NCBI RefSeq assembly: GCF_003721225.1
Contig: NZ_RIZI01000155.1
Coordinates: 1 to 23,801 of the forward strand
DNA from: Acidithiobacillus sulfuriphilus
Lineage (GTDB): Bacteria; Pseudomonadota; Gammaproteobacteria; Acidithiobacillales; Acidithiobacillaceae
Direction: 5' to 3'
DNA: 23,801 bases
Shown here: positions 1 through 7,938 of the stretch, in pieces
How the letters are laid out: each line of letters opens with the position of its first letter
Numbering within the stretch: the stretch's first letter is position 1
The notes under the pieces: generated by a model
The model's database searches: none
Told to the model about the DNA's origin: nothing
The model's input: the letters and a program-made list of their open reading frames with translations, nothing else
Program-made: the position numbers and the translations under genes

Positions 1-780
1 CTCCAGGGCCCGACAGGCGGTGGTTCCCACCGCCACCACCCGCCCGCCCCGGGCCCTGGTGGCCGCAATGGCCGCCACCGTGGCCGCAGGCACCTCCATG
101 TTTTCGGCATGCATCTCGTGATCCTCCACCCGTTCGCTGCGTACCGGCAAAAATGTGCCCGCTCCCACATGCAAGGTCACGAAGGCCGTGTCCACCCCCC
201 GTTCGGCCAGCAGGGCCAGCAACGGGGCGTCAAAATGCAAACCCGCCGTGGGGGCCGCCACCGCCCCCGGCTTTGCCGAATACACGGTCTGATAACGCTC
301 CGCATCATCCGCTGAGGGCGTTCTATGAATATAAGGCGGAAGGGGCGTCGCGCCCTGGGCCTGGAGAAGAGCCAACCAGCCCCCCCCTGCGGGAATGCCG
401 AGCCGCACGCGCATATCCACTTTTTCGTGGATGTGGATCTCCACGCCGCCGCCCAGCAGCAGGGTGCCGCCGGGACGCAGGGGTTTGGAAGAACGGGCCA
501 GGAACCAGGCCTCGGCATCGCTGACGATCCGGTCCAGCAAGAGTTCCACGGCACCACCGCTAGGCTTGCGGGCCTGTAGCCGCGCCGGGAGGACACGGGT
601 GTCATTGAGCACCAGGAGATCGCCGGGACGCAGGATCTGCGGCAAATCGCGGATCTGGCCATCCGTCCAGGTGCCATTGCCGCCATCCACCTGCAGCAAT
701 CGGCCGCCGCTGCGCTCTGCCAAGGGCGCCTGGGCAATCCGCTCCGGAGGTAATTCGTAATAAAAATCTTTACGTTGCAC
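1..780 (-). CDS. queA: QueA, S-adenosylmethionine:tRNA ribosyltransferase-isomerase (partial, N-terminal 260 codons)
   Basis: Transfers and isomerises the ribosyl part of S-adenosylmethionine onto 7-aminomethyl-7-deazaguanine in tRNA, giving epoxyqueuosine, the penultimate step of queuosine synthesis in the cytoplasm. The minus-strand frame opens at a GTG at 780 and reads MQRKDFYYELPPERIAQAP, the typical QueA N-terminus, followed by LLVLNDTRVLPARL near residue 55 and AAPTAGLHF and HVGAGTF in the second half, all family signatures. It is open to base 1, so roughly the last 80-90 residues of a usual 340-350 aa protein lie outside. An AGCAGG stands 5 bases before the GTG. The gene follows the CorC-like gene after 9 bases, so it is probably co-transcribed. 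A long ORF in another frame (177-884) is a shadow. Confidence 0.93.
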   Translation of the reverse strand, partial: MQRKDFYYELPPERIAQAPLAERSGGRLLQVDGGNGTWTDGQIRDLPQILRPGDLLVLNDTRVLPARLQARKPSGGAVELLLDRIVSDAEAWFLARSSKPLRPGGTLLLGGGVEIHIHEKVDMRVRLGIPAGGGWLALLQAQGATPLPPYIHRTPSADDAERYQTVYSAKPGAVAAPTAGLHFDAPLLALLAERGVDTAFVTLHVGAGTFLPVRSERVEDHEMHAENMEVPAATVAAIAATRARGGRVVAVGTTACRALE

Positions 781-789
781 AAAAACCTG

Positions 790-2121
790 CTAGCTGAACC
801 ATTCTTCGCCCGTCTGCTGCGGATGCGGCAGTACCTGTACCAACTGGATCCGCGGACCCTCGCGTTTGAGCACCAGCACGTCAAAATCCGGAAAGACCAC
901 CCGCTCGCCCTCGTCGGGCAGACGCTCCAGGCGGCGCATCAAGAGACCGCCCACCGTATCTGCTTCACTTTCCTCGATGGGAAAATCCAGTGCCCGTTCC
1001 AGCGAATAGACGGACAAGCTTCCGGAGCCGATCAGGCTGCCATCGGCGCGGCGTTTCCAGTCAAACTTATGATGTCGGAATTCATCCTGAATTTCGCCCA
1101 GCAATGCCTCCAAAACATGATCCAGGGTAACAAATCCGGTGATGGTGCCCAAATCATCCACGACCAGCGCAAAATGCGGATGGCCACTGCGAAAGTGCGC
1201 CAGCAGGTCCATGGCCGGAAGGTGCTTGGGCACCGCCGGCAAGGGCCGCAACAGGCGGCGCAAGTCCGGTTCGGCGTTGCCGCGGGCAAAGGCCGCAAAG
1301 GCGTCTTTTACGTGCAACAGGCCCACCACATGCTGGCGATCGCCGGCACAGACCGGGTAACGGGTGAAGCGATGGCGCTCCATGACCTGGCGATTGGCCG
1401 CCGCCGAATCGTCCACCAGCAGGCACACCATCTCGGCCGCTGGGCGCATGAGATCTCCCGCCGTCAGTTCGGTAAATTCCAGCACCCGTTCCAGGATATC
1501 GCCGGTGCGTCGCCCCAGCGCCCCCTGGGCCTGACTCAAGGCAAGAATCATGCTGAGTTCGTCCCGGGTATGGGGAGTATCCTCTGTGGTACGGTAGCCG
1601 TTCAGGCGGAATAGCCGAAGGACCAGGCTGGACGCCCCATTGAGCACCCGAATGGCCGGGTAAAAAAGCCAATAAAAGGCATAAAGGGGCACCCCCGTCC
1701 ATAGGGAAACCGACTCCACCTTCCGGATGGCCAGCGATTTGGGCACCAGCTCACCGAGGACGATGTGGGTAAAAGAGATGAGCGCAAAGGCGATGGCAAA
1801 AGACAGCGCCTCCTGCACTCCGCCATGCACAATACCCCACGCCGCAAAGGCCGGATGGAAAAGCCGCGCCACTACCGGCTCCCCCACCCAGCCCAGGGCC
1901 AGAGAGGCCAAGGTGATGCCGAGTTGGGTAGCGGAGAGGTAAACATCCAGATGACGGCTCATGGTCAGAAGAATGCGGCCCCGCAGCCCAAAGTCCTGGG
2001 CCATGGTGCGCGCCCGCGTCCCGCGCAGCCGAACCAGGGCGAACTCCGCGGCCACAAAAAAGCCGTTGAGCAAAATGAGCAGGAGGGCCAACAGCAGACC
2101 TAGGAGGTCATGCACCATCAT
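790..2121 (-). CDS. CNNM/CorC (HlyC)-type transporter with DUF21, CBS pair and CorC_HlyC domains
   Basis: Inner-membrane protein of the hemolysin-C/CorC/YtfL family. Members are linked to divalent cation (Mg/Co) homeostasis; the substrate here is unknown. Seen in the 443-aa product: a DUF21/CNNM membrane domain at about 1-190, with an opening hydrophobic helix (LLGLLLALLLILLNGFFVAAEFALV) carrying the usual NGFF.AAEFA signature, SATQLGITLASLALGW, and HIVLGELVPKSLA. A CBS pair follows at about 200-325, including TRYPVCAG and VVDDLGTITGFVT. The C-terminal CorC_HlyC domain covers roughly 345-440. Length is normal for the family. The start is uncertain: ATG at 2121 or 2118, or an upstream TTG at 2130, none with a strong ribosome binding site. 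It lies 32 bases after the CBS gene and 9 before queA. Confidence 0.9.
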   Translation of the reverse strand: MMVHDLLGLLLALLLILLNGFFVAAEFALVRLRGTRARTMAQDFGLRGRILLTMSRHLDVYLSATQLGITLASLALGWVGEPVVARLFHPAFAAWGIVHGGVQEALSFAIAFALISFTHIVLGELVPKSLAIRKVESVSLWTGVPLYAFYWLFYPAIRVLNGASSLVLRLFRLNGYRTTEDTPHTRDELSMILALSQAQGALGRRTGDILERVLEFTELTAGDLMRPAAEMVCLLVDDSAAANRQVMERHRFTRYPVCAGDRQHVVGLLHVKDAFAAFARGNAEPDLRRLLRPLPAVPKHLPAMDLLAHFRSGHPHFALVVDDLGTITGFVTLDHVLEALLGEIQDEFRHHKFDWKRRADGSLIGSGSLSVYSLERALDFPIEESEADTVGGLLMRRLERLPDEGERVVFPDFDVLVLKREGPRIQLVQVLPHPQQTGEEWFS

Positions 2122-2153
2122 CACCCGCAAAAAGGGAGGAAAACAGCCTCAGT

Positions 2154-2744
2154 TCAACTGGAATTAACAAGAAGATGTTCCAGCTCCGCAAAACTCTGCA
2201 CCACGGCCGTCGACTGGATTTTGACCCCCAACTGCCGGCCGATCTGGCTGATGGAAAAAATCCCCCGGATCTGCGGCGGGTCGCCAGCCTCCATGACCAA
2301 GGCGTGCTGTCGCCCCGCCTCACGCAGCGTGAGCACCACGTCCCCCACGGCAGAACGCCCTACCTCAGCCAGATCCAGGACCTCGATCTGGCCCTCCGGC
2401 ACCATGATTTCTCCCACTTTCACGGCATCACGGGGGATCCGGTTTGCGGCGGCGATGCGTACGGGCTTTTCGCCCATGATGTCACGGGCCGTAACCAGAC
2501 CGACCACGGCGGCATACTCCCCCAGCACCAGGAGCAAACGCACGCCGGCATGCATCATGCGCTGCATGGCCACGTCAATGGCACTATCGGCCGGAATCGT
2601 CACGGCCGGCACCCGGCGCAGATCGGTCATCACCGCAAGGGCCGGATCGGTAATCTCCACCCGGGCCGACAAGCCGCTATCGAAGGGGCAAATCAGCGTA
2701 CCGGGCAGGAGCCGGGTGCGATGTAGGGGGCGGAATCTGGTCAT
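2154..2744 (-). CDS. Two-CBS-domain protein (196 aa)
   Basis: Soluble stand-alone CBS-pair protein. Such proteins usually bind adenine nucleotides and regulate a partner, but the partner here is not known. The first CBS motif lies around residues 45-95 (VPAVTIPADSAIDVAMQRM, then VVGLVTARDIMGEKP) and the second around 110-175 (VGEIMVPEGQ, then IRGIFSISQIGRQLG). A short basic N-terminus precedes them. The ATG at 2744 was chosen because GGAG sits 8 bases upstream and the protein similarity begins there; the open frame continues up to 3314 but that part is antisense to metZ and meaningless. A 118-base gap with a hairpin separates it from metZ, so it may have its own promoter. Its position before a CorC-type protein that also carries CBS domains is suggestive of a joint role, which is inference. 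Confidence 0.85.
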   Translation of the reverse strand: MTRFRPLHRTRLLPGTLICPFDSGLSARVEITDPALAVMTDLRRVPAVTIPADSAIDVAMQRMMHAGVRLLLVLGEYAAVVGLVTARDIMGEKPVRIAAANRIPRDAVKVGEIMVPEGQIEVLDLAEVGRSAVGDVVLTLREAGRQHALVMEAGDPPQIRGIFSISQIGRQLGVKIQSTAVVQSFAELEHLLVNSS

Positions 2745-2838
2745 GTCATTGTCTCCATAAGTCGGTTTTTCGATAAACGGCCGCGGCATCCATCGCGAAT
2801 GTATTACACCAGGGAAAAACAGGTCGCGCGAGGGAACC

Positions 2839-2856
2839 CCATGCTTTCCAGCATAG
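2839..2856 (-). terminator. Hairpin just after metZ, possible weak terminator or processing site
   Basis: Read on the minus strand, CTATGCT-GGAA-AGCATGG can form a 7-bp stem (one G-T pair) with a GGAA tetraloop, six bases after the metZ stop codon. No T-run follows directly; a TTTTT comes about 20 bases later. It may mark the 3' end of the super-operon or stabilise its transcript. Confidence 0.35.
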
Positions 2857-2862
2857 CGCAAA

Positions 2863-4062
2863 TCACGGCACAGCCATGGCGGCAAAGCCGCGCAGGAGAT
2901 CATCACGCAGGTCGTCGATATGTTCCAGACCCACGCTGATGCGTAACAGGCCGTCCCCGATCCCCGCCGCCGCCCGTGCCTCGGGGCTGACCCGGCTATG
3001 GGTGGTGCTGGCGGGATGGGTAACCGTGCTTTTCGTATCGCCCAGATTGGCGGTGAGGGACAGGAGGCGCAGGCCGTTGACGAAACGCCAAGCCGCAGCC
3101 TGGCCACCGCGCACGTCAAAGGAAAGGATTCCACCCGGCAGACGTTGCTGTGCCGCCGCCAGGGCGCGCTGCGGATGACTCGCCAGCCCCGGATAATACA
3201 CCCGCGCCACCTCCGGCCGCGCCTCCAGCCACTCCGCCAGCGCCTGGGCATTCTGACAGTGCCGTTCCATGCGCAGACTGAGCGTCTCCAGGCCTTTGAG
3301 CTGAACCCAGGCATTAAAGGGGCTCAAACTCGGGCCCGCCGTGCGCACAAAGCTGCGCGGCCCGGTGAGCATCTCGGCGCTGCCGCAAATGGCCCCGCCC
3401 AGGGTGCGCCCCTGACCATCCAAGTATTTGGTCGCCGAATGCAGCACCAGATCCGCCCCCAAAGCGAGGGGCCGTTGCAAGGCCGGGGTGCAAAAACAGT
3501 TGTCCACCACCAGCCAGGCGCCGTGCCCATGGGCAAGATCCGCCAGGGCGCGGATATCGCCGATCTCCGTCAGGGGATTGCTGGGCGTTTCCAGAAAGAG
3601 CATGCGGGTGTTGGGACGCAGGGCCGCCGCCCAGGCCGTAGGATCGGCAAGGGCCACAAAACTGGTCTCCACGCCAAAACGCCCCAGGATATTACTCAGC
3701 AATTGCACCGTGGTTCCAAAAATGGAACGGGAGGCAATGATATGGTCGCCGGCCTGCAGAAGACCCATGAAGGTGGTCAGGCAGGCCGCCATCCCCGACG
3801 CCGTGGCCAAGCCTGCCTCGGCGCCTTCCAGGGCCGCCAGCCGCTCCTCAAAGGTGCGCACGGTGGGGTTGGTAAAGCGCGCATAGATATTGCCCGGGCT
3901 ACGGCCCGCAAAGCGCGCCGCGGCCTCCTCCGCCGACTGGAAGACAAAACTGGAGGTGGGGAAAATCGGCTCGCTATGCTCCTGCTCTGCCGTGCGATGG
4001 ATTCCCGCACGGATGGCCAGGGTTTCGGGCCGCAGGCCCTCTTGCCAATCTTGGCCGCTCAT
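2863..4062 (-). CDS. metZ: MetZ, O-succinylhomoserine sulfhydrylase
   Basis: Pyridoxal-phosphate enzyme of the Cys/Met metabolism family that makes homocysteine directly from O-succinylhomoserine and sulfide, bypassing cystathionine. The 399-aa product has the whole fold: the N-terminal TLAIRAG and EPIFPTSSFVF segments typical of MetZ, YARFTNPTVRTFEERLA, the ASGMAA segment, LETPSNPL, and the PLP lysine at about 212 in HSATKYLDGQGR. The DGQGR sequence is characteristic of MetZ rather than MetB. The ATG at 4062 overlaps the purF stop by one base (TGATG) and has AGGAGG four bases upstream; a GTG one codon earlier is too close to it. It is last in the super-operon, the same place as in Pseudomonas. 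Direct sulfhydrylation suits a cell with ready access to sulfide. Confidence 0.94.
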   Translation of the reverse strand: MSGQDWQEGLRPETLAIRAGIHRTAEQEHSEPIFPTSSFVFQSAEEAAARFAGRSPGNIYARFTNPTVRTFEERLAALEGAEAGLATASGMAACLTTFMGLLQAGDHIIASRSIFGTTVQLLSNILGRFGVETSFVALADPTAWAAALRPNTRMLFLETPSNPLTEIGDIRALADLAHGHGAWLVVDNCFCTPALQRPLALGADLVLHSATKYLDGQGRTLGGAICGSAEMLTGPRSFVRTAGPSLSPFNAWVQLKGLETLSLRMERHCQNAQALAEWLEARPEVARVYYPGLASHPQRALAAAQQRLPGGILSFDVRGGQAAAWRFVNGLRLLSLTANLGDTKSTVTHPASTTHSRVSPEARAAAGIGDGLLRISVGLEHIDDLRDDLLRGFAAMAVP

Positions 4063-5477
4063 CACACCTCCTGCATGAGATAAAGTTGGCGAAGGCCCTT
4101 CCCCTCGGGAGTCGGCAACGGGTAATCATCACTAAAACATGCGTCGCAGTAGCCCTGCTGGCGTCCGCCTACGGCCTCATACAACGCATCCAGACTAATA
4201 TAGCCCAGGGTATCGGCGCCGATCATCTTGCGCACCTCCTCGATGCTATGCTGCGCAGCAATGAGCTGGGAGCGGTCCGGCGTATCGATGCCGTAGTAAC
4301 AAGGCCCTATGGTAGGCGGTGCACTCACCACGAAATGCACCTCCCGGGCACCGGCCGCCCGAACCAGATTCACGATCTTGGCACTGGTGGTACCACGCAC
4401 GATGGAGTCATCCACCAGGATCACCCGTTTACCACGCAGGATATGGGGCTGCGCGTTGAGTTTGACCTTTACGCCGAAATCACGGCCCCGCTGCGCCGGC
4501 TGAATGAAGGTACGCCCCACATAATGGTTGCGGATGAGCCCCAGTTCAAAAGGCAGCCCCGACTGCTCGGCATAACCCAGGGCGGCGGCGACCCCGGAAT
4601 CGGGGACCGGCACCACCACGTCGGCATCGCGGGGATGCAGCTTGGCCAAGGCACGACCGATCCGCTTGCGTGCCGAATAGACATGGATGCCATCCAGCAC
4701 GCTATCGGGACGGGCAAAGTAAATATACTCAAAAACGCACATGCGCCGCGCTTCCGGGGCAAAGGGACGGCGGCTTTCGATACCCTCGCGGGAGATGATG
4801 ATCAGCTCCCCCGGCTCGATATCACGCACAAATTCGGCGCCCATGAGATCCAGGGCACAGGTCTCCGAGGCCAGGACAAAACCACCGGATTCGATCAGCC
4901 GTCCAAGCACCAAGGGGCGGAAGCCCAGGGGATCGCGCACGCCGATAAGCCGCGTCTCCGTCAAACAGACCAGCGAATAGGCCCCCGAGACCTGCTGCAG
5001 CGCCGCCGCCAGACGCGCCCCCGCGTCATTGCCCGGCATCCGCGCCAGGAGGTGCACGATCACTTCCGTATCCATGTCGGTATGGAAAATGGCGCCCTCC
5101 CGCTCCAATTGGGTGCGCAAGGCATCGGCATTCACCAGATTGCCGTTATGGCCGATGGCAAAGGCGCCATGCCGATAATTGATGAACACCGGCTGGGTAT
5201 TGCGCAGGACCGAATCTCCGGCCGTTGAGTAGCGCACATGACCGATGGCCTGCTGACCCGGCAACTTGGCGATCTCCCCCGGCCCAAAGACCTCCGCTAC
5301 CCGCCCCATCCCGCGCTGGGCGTAGAGTTTGCCCTCTTGCGCGGAGACAATGCCGGCAGACTCCTGGCCCCGATGCTGCAGGGCATAGAGGCCCAGATAG
5401 GCGAGGTTTGCGGCCTCGGGGTGGCCAAAAACACCAATGACCCCACACTCATCGTGAAAGTGATCATCATCCTGCAT
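4062..5477 (-). CDS. purF: PurF, amidophosphoribosyltransferase, Bacillus-type with propeptide and Fe-S ligands
   Basis: Catalyses the first committed step of purine synthesis, PRPP plus glutamine to phosphoribosylamine. The 471-aa product has an N-terminal nucleophile glutaminase domain (to about 230) and a phosphoribosyltransferase domain with the PRPP loop VILVDDSIVRGTTSAK at 352-367. The nucleophile is Cys11, preceded by a ten-residue leader ending in DE, so a propeptide must be removed. Four cysteines at 247 (MCVFEYIYFARPDS), 393 (IGPCYYG), 444 and 447 (YCDAC) match the [4Fe-4S] ligands of the B. subtilis enzyme. Escherichia coli and Pseudomonas PurF begin MCGIVGI and lack the cluster. 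The ATG at 5477 fits related proteins, though it has no clear Shine-Dalgarno; an in-frame TTG at 5504 with GGAG ten bases upstream is the alternative. It lies 16 bases after cvpA. Confidence 0.96.
   Translation of the reverse strand: MQDDDHFHDECGVIGVFGHPEAANLAYLGLYALQHRGQESAGIVSAQEGKLYAQRGMGRVAEVFGPGEIAKLPGQQAIGHVRYSTAGDSVLRNTQPVFINYRHGAFAIGHNGNLVNADALRTQLEREGAIFHTDMDTEVIVHLLARMPGNDAGARLAAALQQVSGAYSLVCLTETRLIGVRDPLGFRPLVLGRLIESGGFVLASETCALDLMGAEFVRDIEPGELIIISREGIESRRPFAPEARRMCVFEYIYFARPDSVLDGIHVYSARKRIGRALAKLHPRDADVVVPVPDSGVAAALGYAEQSGLPFELGLIRNHYVGRTFIQPAQRGRDFGVKVKLNAQPHILRGKRVILVDDSIVRGTTSAKIVNLVRAAGAREVHFVVSAPPTIGPCYYGIDTPDRSQLIAAQHSIEEVRKMIGADTLGYISLDALYEAVGGRQQGYCDACFSDDYPLPTPEGKGLRQLYLMQEV
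4067..4072 (-). promoter_or_regulatory. Strong ribosome binding site of metZ inside purF
   Basis: AGGAGG lies within the last codons of purF, four bases before the ATG at 4062. It favours this ATG over the GTG at 4065 and indicates translational coupling to purF. Confidence 0.7.
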
Positions 5478-5493
5478 AGGATTGAAAAGGGCT

Positions 5494-5988
5494 TCATTTT
5501 GCAAGGGAACTTGACTCCAGCAGGGCAACGGCGGGCCCTGTCACCGCGTGGGAGACCAAGACGACTCCGGCCTGGGCCAGCCAGGACTGTCGCCACCAGG
5601 ATGCCTGTGCCAGCGCCGAAGACTGCACGCCGAAGGCCAACACCGCAATCAACAGCACACCGCGCAAGACACCAAAAAATGCCCCCAACAGGCGGTCAGG
5701 GCCGCCTAGGCCCATCCCGTGAAAGATCTTGCGAACAAGCAAGGCCAGCAGCGTACCAGCGATCACAAAGCCAAGGAAGATGAGCAGGTCGGCCAGGGGT
5801 ATCCGCAGCCATTGGGGGACGGCCGGTGGCAGATCGGGCGCGAGTCCGTGGGGGCCAAAGCGCCAGGCCGCATAAAGACCCAGTACCCAGGCCAGCAGCG
5901 AGAGTACTTCGCGAATCATCCCCCGCAATAGCCCGAACAGCGCCGAAACGGCGACCACCCCCAACGCCATGCCATCGACCCAAAGCAT
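5494..5988 (-). CDS. cvpA: CvpA family inner-membrane protein
   Basis: Homologue of the colicin V production protein, an inner-membrane protein of unclear molecular role, usually encoded just before purF as here. The 164-aa product has four hydrophobic segments: about 5-23, 27-43 (LLSLLAWVLGLYAAW), 66-85 (LADLLIFLGFVIAGTLLALL) and 100-120 (AFFGVLRGVLLIAVLAFGV). The family signature GLLRGMIREVLSL stands near residue 20. The ATG at 5988 has a perfect AGGAGG five bases upstream; a GTG two codons earlier is inside that spacing and unlikely. The gene begins nine bases after the SPOR gene. Confidence 0.9.
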   Translation of the reverse strand: MLWVDGMALGVVAVSALFGLLRGMIREVLSLLAWVLGLYAAWRFGPHGLAPDLPPAVPQWLRIPLADLLIFLGFVIAGTLLALLVRKIFHGMGLGGPDRLLGAFFGVLRGVLLIAVLAFGVQSSALAQASWWRQSWLAQAGVVLVSHAVTGPAVALLESSSLAK

Positions 5989-5993
5989 AGGCA

Positions 5994-5999
5994 CCTCCT
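5994..5999 (-). promoter_or_regulatory. Ribosome binding site fixing the cvpA start
   Basis: AGGAGG, five bases before the ATG at 5988 and overlapping the stop codon of the SPOR gene, selects this ATG over the GTG at 5994. Confidence 0.7.
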
Positions 6000-6651
6000 A
6001 AGGCCAGTGCCGCGGGAAACCCGAGAGCCGGAGATCCTGCCGCACCCGGGCCGTAACCGCCAGGGCTGCGGCCCGATCCGGAAGCGGCCCGATCCATACG
6101 TGTTGTAAAGCGCTATCCGGCAATACTGCCAGACGCCCACTAAACCCTCTGCTGCGCACTCGCTCCAAGAGTTGCCGAGCCGGTCGCGGCGCACTAAAGG
6201 CACCTACCTGCACGTACCAGCCAGCGACAGGGTGCGCTGGTCCTGCTGCGGCCAGTGGCGGATGTCTGACCGATGATAAAGGCGGCACCGATGGATGCGT
6301 GATCTGGCTCCGCTGGCTTGCTGCATGGCCTGTCTGCGCCACCGCCCCTGTACTTGACCCGGATAGCAACGATGCCTTGCCGAAAGTGACGGGTGCTACT
6401 GCTTCCGCCCGCTGGGGAAGCGGCTCTGTATGCACAGGGCTTGGGAGCGGCGGCGCGGGGCGGATGGGTGCCATAGTGCTGGGTTGCTCATTCAAGGGCA
6501 AAAGCACCGTCGGCCCCGAGGCGCGCGGCGTCTCCGGGACCTGCCGATGCCCGAGATAAATGGCAATCCCGACACCCAAGAGCAACACCGGGAGCGCGAG
6601 CGTCACCGCCCTCCAACGCCGCTGGCCGGTTGCGTCGCCATCCCCCGCCAT
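5998..6651 (-). CDS. SPOR-domain protein (DedD-like)
   Basis: Probable septal-ring or envelope protein; SPOR domains bind peptidoglycan stripped of stem peptides at the division site. In the 217-aa product there is a short cytoplasmic N-terminus, one membrane helix at about 15-34 (AVTLALPVLLLGVGIAIYL), a long proline/alanine-rich periplasmic linker (40-142), and a C-terminal SPOR domain at about 143-217 beginning GWYVQVGAFS and containing HVWIGPLPDRAAA. Start: the ATG at 6651 overlaps the folC stop (TAATG) with GGAGGG three bases before it. The position between folC and cvpA is the same as that of dedD in Gammaproteobacteria. The linker is not conserved enough to name the gene more precisely. 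Confidence 0.85.
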   Translation of the reverse strand: MAGDGDATGQRRWRAVTLALPVLLLGVGIAIYLGHRQVPETPRASGPTVLLPLNEQPSTMAPIRPAPPLPSPVHTEPLPQRAEAVAPVTFGKASLLSGSSTGAVAQTGHAASQRSQITHPSVPPLSSVRHPPLAAAGPAHPVAGWYVQVGAFSAPRPARQLLERVRSRGFSGRLAVLPDSALQHVWIGPLPDRAAALAVTARVRQDLRLSGFPRHWP

Positions 6652-7928
6652 TATCCCTCCTCCACCAGCCACGCCGCCGGCAATTGGCTCACCGTATGAA
6701 AGGATCCAAAGACCAGCAAACAGTCTCCCCGACCCAGGCCCCGCCGAGCCGCGTCCACGGCCTCAGGCACTCCCGGATGCGCGGTGCTGGAACCGACTCC
6801 GAGGACCTGGAGCACCTGTATCAGATCCCCGGCTGTGGCAGCACGCGTCGTATCGTTAATATTGACACAGTGCCAAGCATCTACCAAGGGCAGCAAGGGG
6901 GTCAGATTGCCGGACAAGTCCTTGTCTCTCAACATGCCTACCACGGCATGGCAGCGGCCTTCCCCCTTCCGGGCGGTCAGAAAGGCGGCGAGTTGGCGGA
7001 TCGCCTGAGGGTTGTGCGCCACATCGGCGAGCAGGAGCGGCCCCCCCAGGCCCCACGGCCGCGATTCCTGACAGCGTCCTGGCAAGCGCAGCCGTTCCGT
7101 CCCCTGCGCCAAGGCTTGTATCGGCACCGGCAGACGCTTCTGCAGCACTTGGACGCTCGCCCAGGCCACGGCGATGTTCATCCACTGCCCTCCTCCGCAA
7201 AGGCGGAGAGGAGGCAAGGGAAGACGCACGCCCCATCCCTCCCAGATCATTTCCCCGCCATCGCCGTCCACACGAAAATCCCGCCCCAAGCGATATAAGG
7301 GTGCATGCAGGGTCTGGGCCCGCGTCTCCACACTGGGGCAAGGGTCCAGATCGCCATAAACGGCCGGCACCTGCGGGCGCAGGATGCCGGCCTTTTCCCG
7401 GCCAATGGCCGCACGGCTGTCCCCCAGCCAGGCTTGATGGTCGAGATCCACGGTAGTGATCACGCTACAGTCCGGAGTAAAGGCATTGACCGCATCCAAA
7501 CGCCCGCCGAGCCCGACTTCGAGGATGGCGACATCCGCTGCCGCTGCCGTGATCATGAGTACCGCCGCCAGGGTGGATATTTCAAAAAAGGTCAGCGGCG
7601 TAGCGGCGCTGGCGCCTTTTACGCGCCCTAAATGGGTCTGCCACAGTTCTGCCCTGGCGGTCCGTCCATCGAGGCGCAAGCGTTCCTCGAATCGCCATAG
7701 ATGCGGGCTGGTATAAGCGGCGGTATGGTAGCCAGCGGCGGCGTAGATGGCCTCCAGGGTCGCCACGGTGGAACCCTTGCCATTGGTACCCGCAACCAGA
7801 ATGGTGGGCATGGGCAAACGCGCCTGCAGGCCCAGGCGCGCCATCACCGCCTGCATGCGCTCCAGGCCCATGACCATCCCTTCGGGAGGGCCGGCAAGGG
7901 CAGTAACCCAGGCAGTAAGGGGATCCAT
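6651..7928 (-). CDS. folC: FolC, bifunctional dihydrofolate/folylpolyglutamate synthase
   Basis: ATP-dependent ligase that adds glutamate to dihydropteroate and extends the polyglutamate tail of folates; Mur-ligase fold. In the 425-aa product the P-loop GTNGKGST is at 47-54, followed by YTSPHLWRFEERLRLDG, LTFFEISTLAA, ILEVGLGGRLDAVN, TTVDLDHQAWLG and REKAGILRPQVPAVYG, all classic FolC motifs, and DVAHNPQAIRQL begins the C-terminal domain. The ATG at 7928 lies ten bases after the accD stop. A longer frame reaching 8165 is antisense-like sequence over accD and was discarded. The stop shares its last base with the start of the SPOR gene. Confidence 0.95.
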   Translation of the reverse strand: MDPLTAWVTALAGPPEGMVMGLERMQAVMARLGLQARLPMPTILVAGTNGKGSTVATLEAIYAAAGYHTAAYTSPHLWRFEERLRLDGRTARAELWQTHLGRVKGASAATPLTFFEISTLAAVLMITAAAADVAILEVGLGGRLDAVNAFTPDCSVITTVDLDHQAWLGDSRAAIGREKAGILRPQVPAVYGDLDPCPSVETRAQTLHAPLYRLGRDFRVDGDGGEMIWEGWGVRLPLPPLRLCGGGQWMNIAVAWASVQVLQKRLPVPIQALAQGTERLRLPGRCQESRPWGLGGPLLLADVAHNPQAIRQLAAFLTARKGEGRCHAVVGMLRDKDLSGNLTPLLPLVDAWHCVNINDTTRAATAGDLIQVLQVLGVGSSTAHPGVPEAVDAARRGLGRGDCLLVFGSFHTVSQLPAAWLVEEG

Positions 7929-7938
7929 AGGACAGGCC

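Noticed and set aside
177..884. Minus-strand frame of 235 codons over queA
   Set aside because: Composition rich in Trp, Cys and Arg marks it as an out-of-frame shadow; the true queA frame starts at the GTG at 780.
2745..3314. N-terminal extension of the CBS protein frame
   Set aside because: The extension reads through metZ in the wrong frame; the CBS similarity and ribosome binding site point to the ATG at 2744.
2863..4062. Cystathionine gamma-synthase (MetB) as the identity of metZ
   Set aside because: The DGQGR sequence after the PLP lysine and the position after purF favour O-succinylhomoserine sulfhydrylase.
4086..5228. Plus-strand open frame of 380 codons opposite purF
   Set aside because: Antisense shadow of purF; no plausible start signal or motif.
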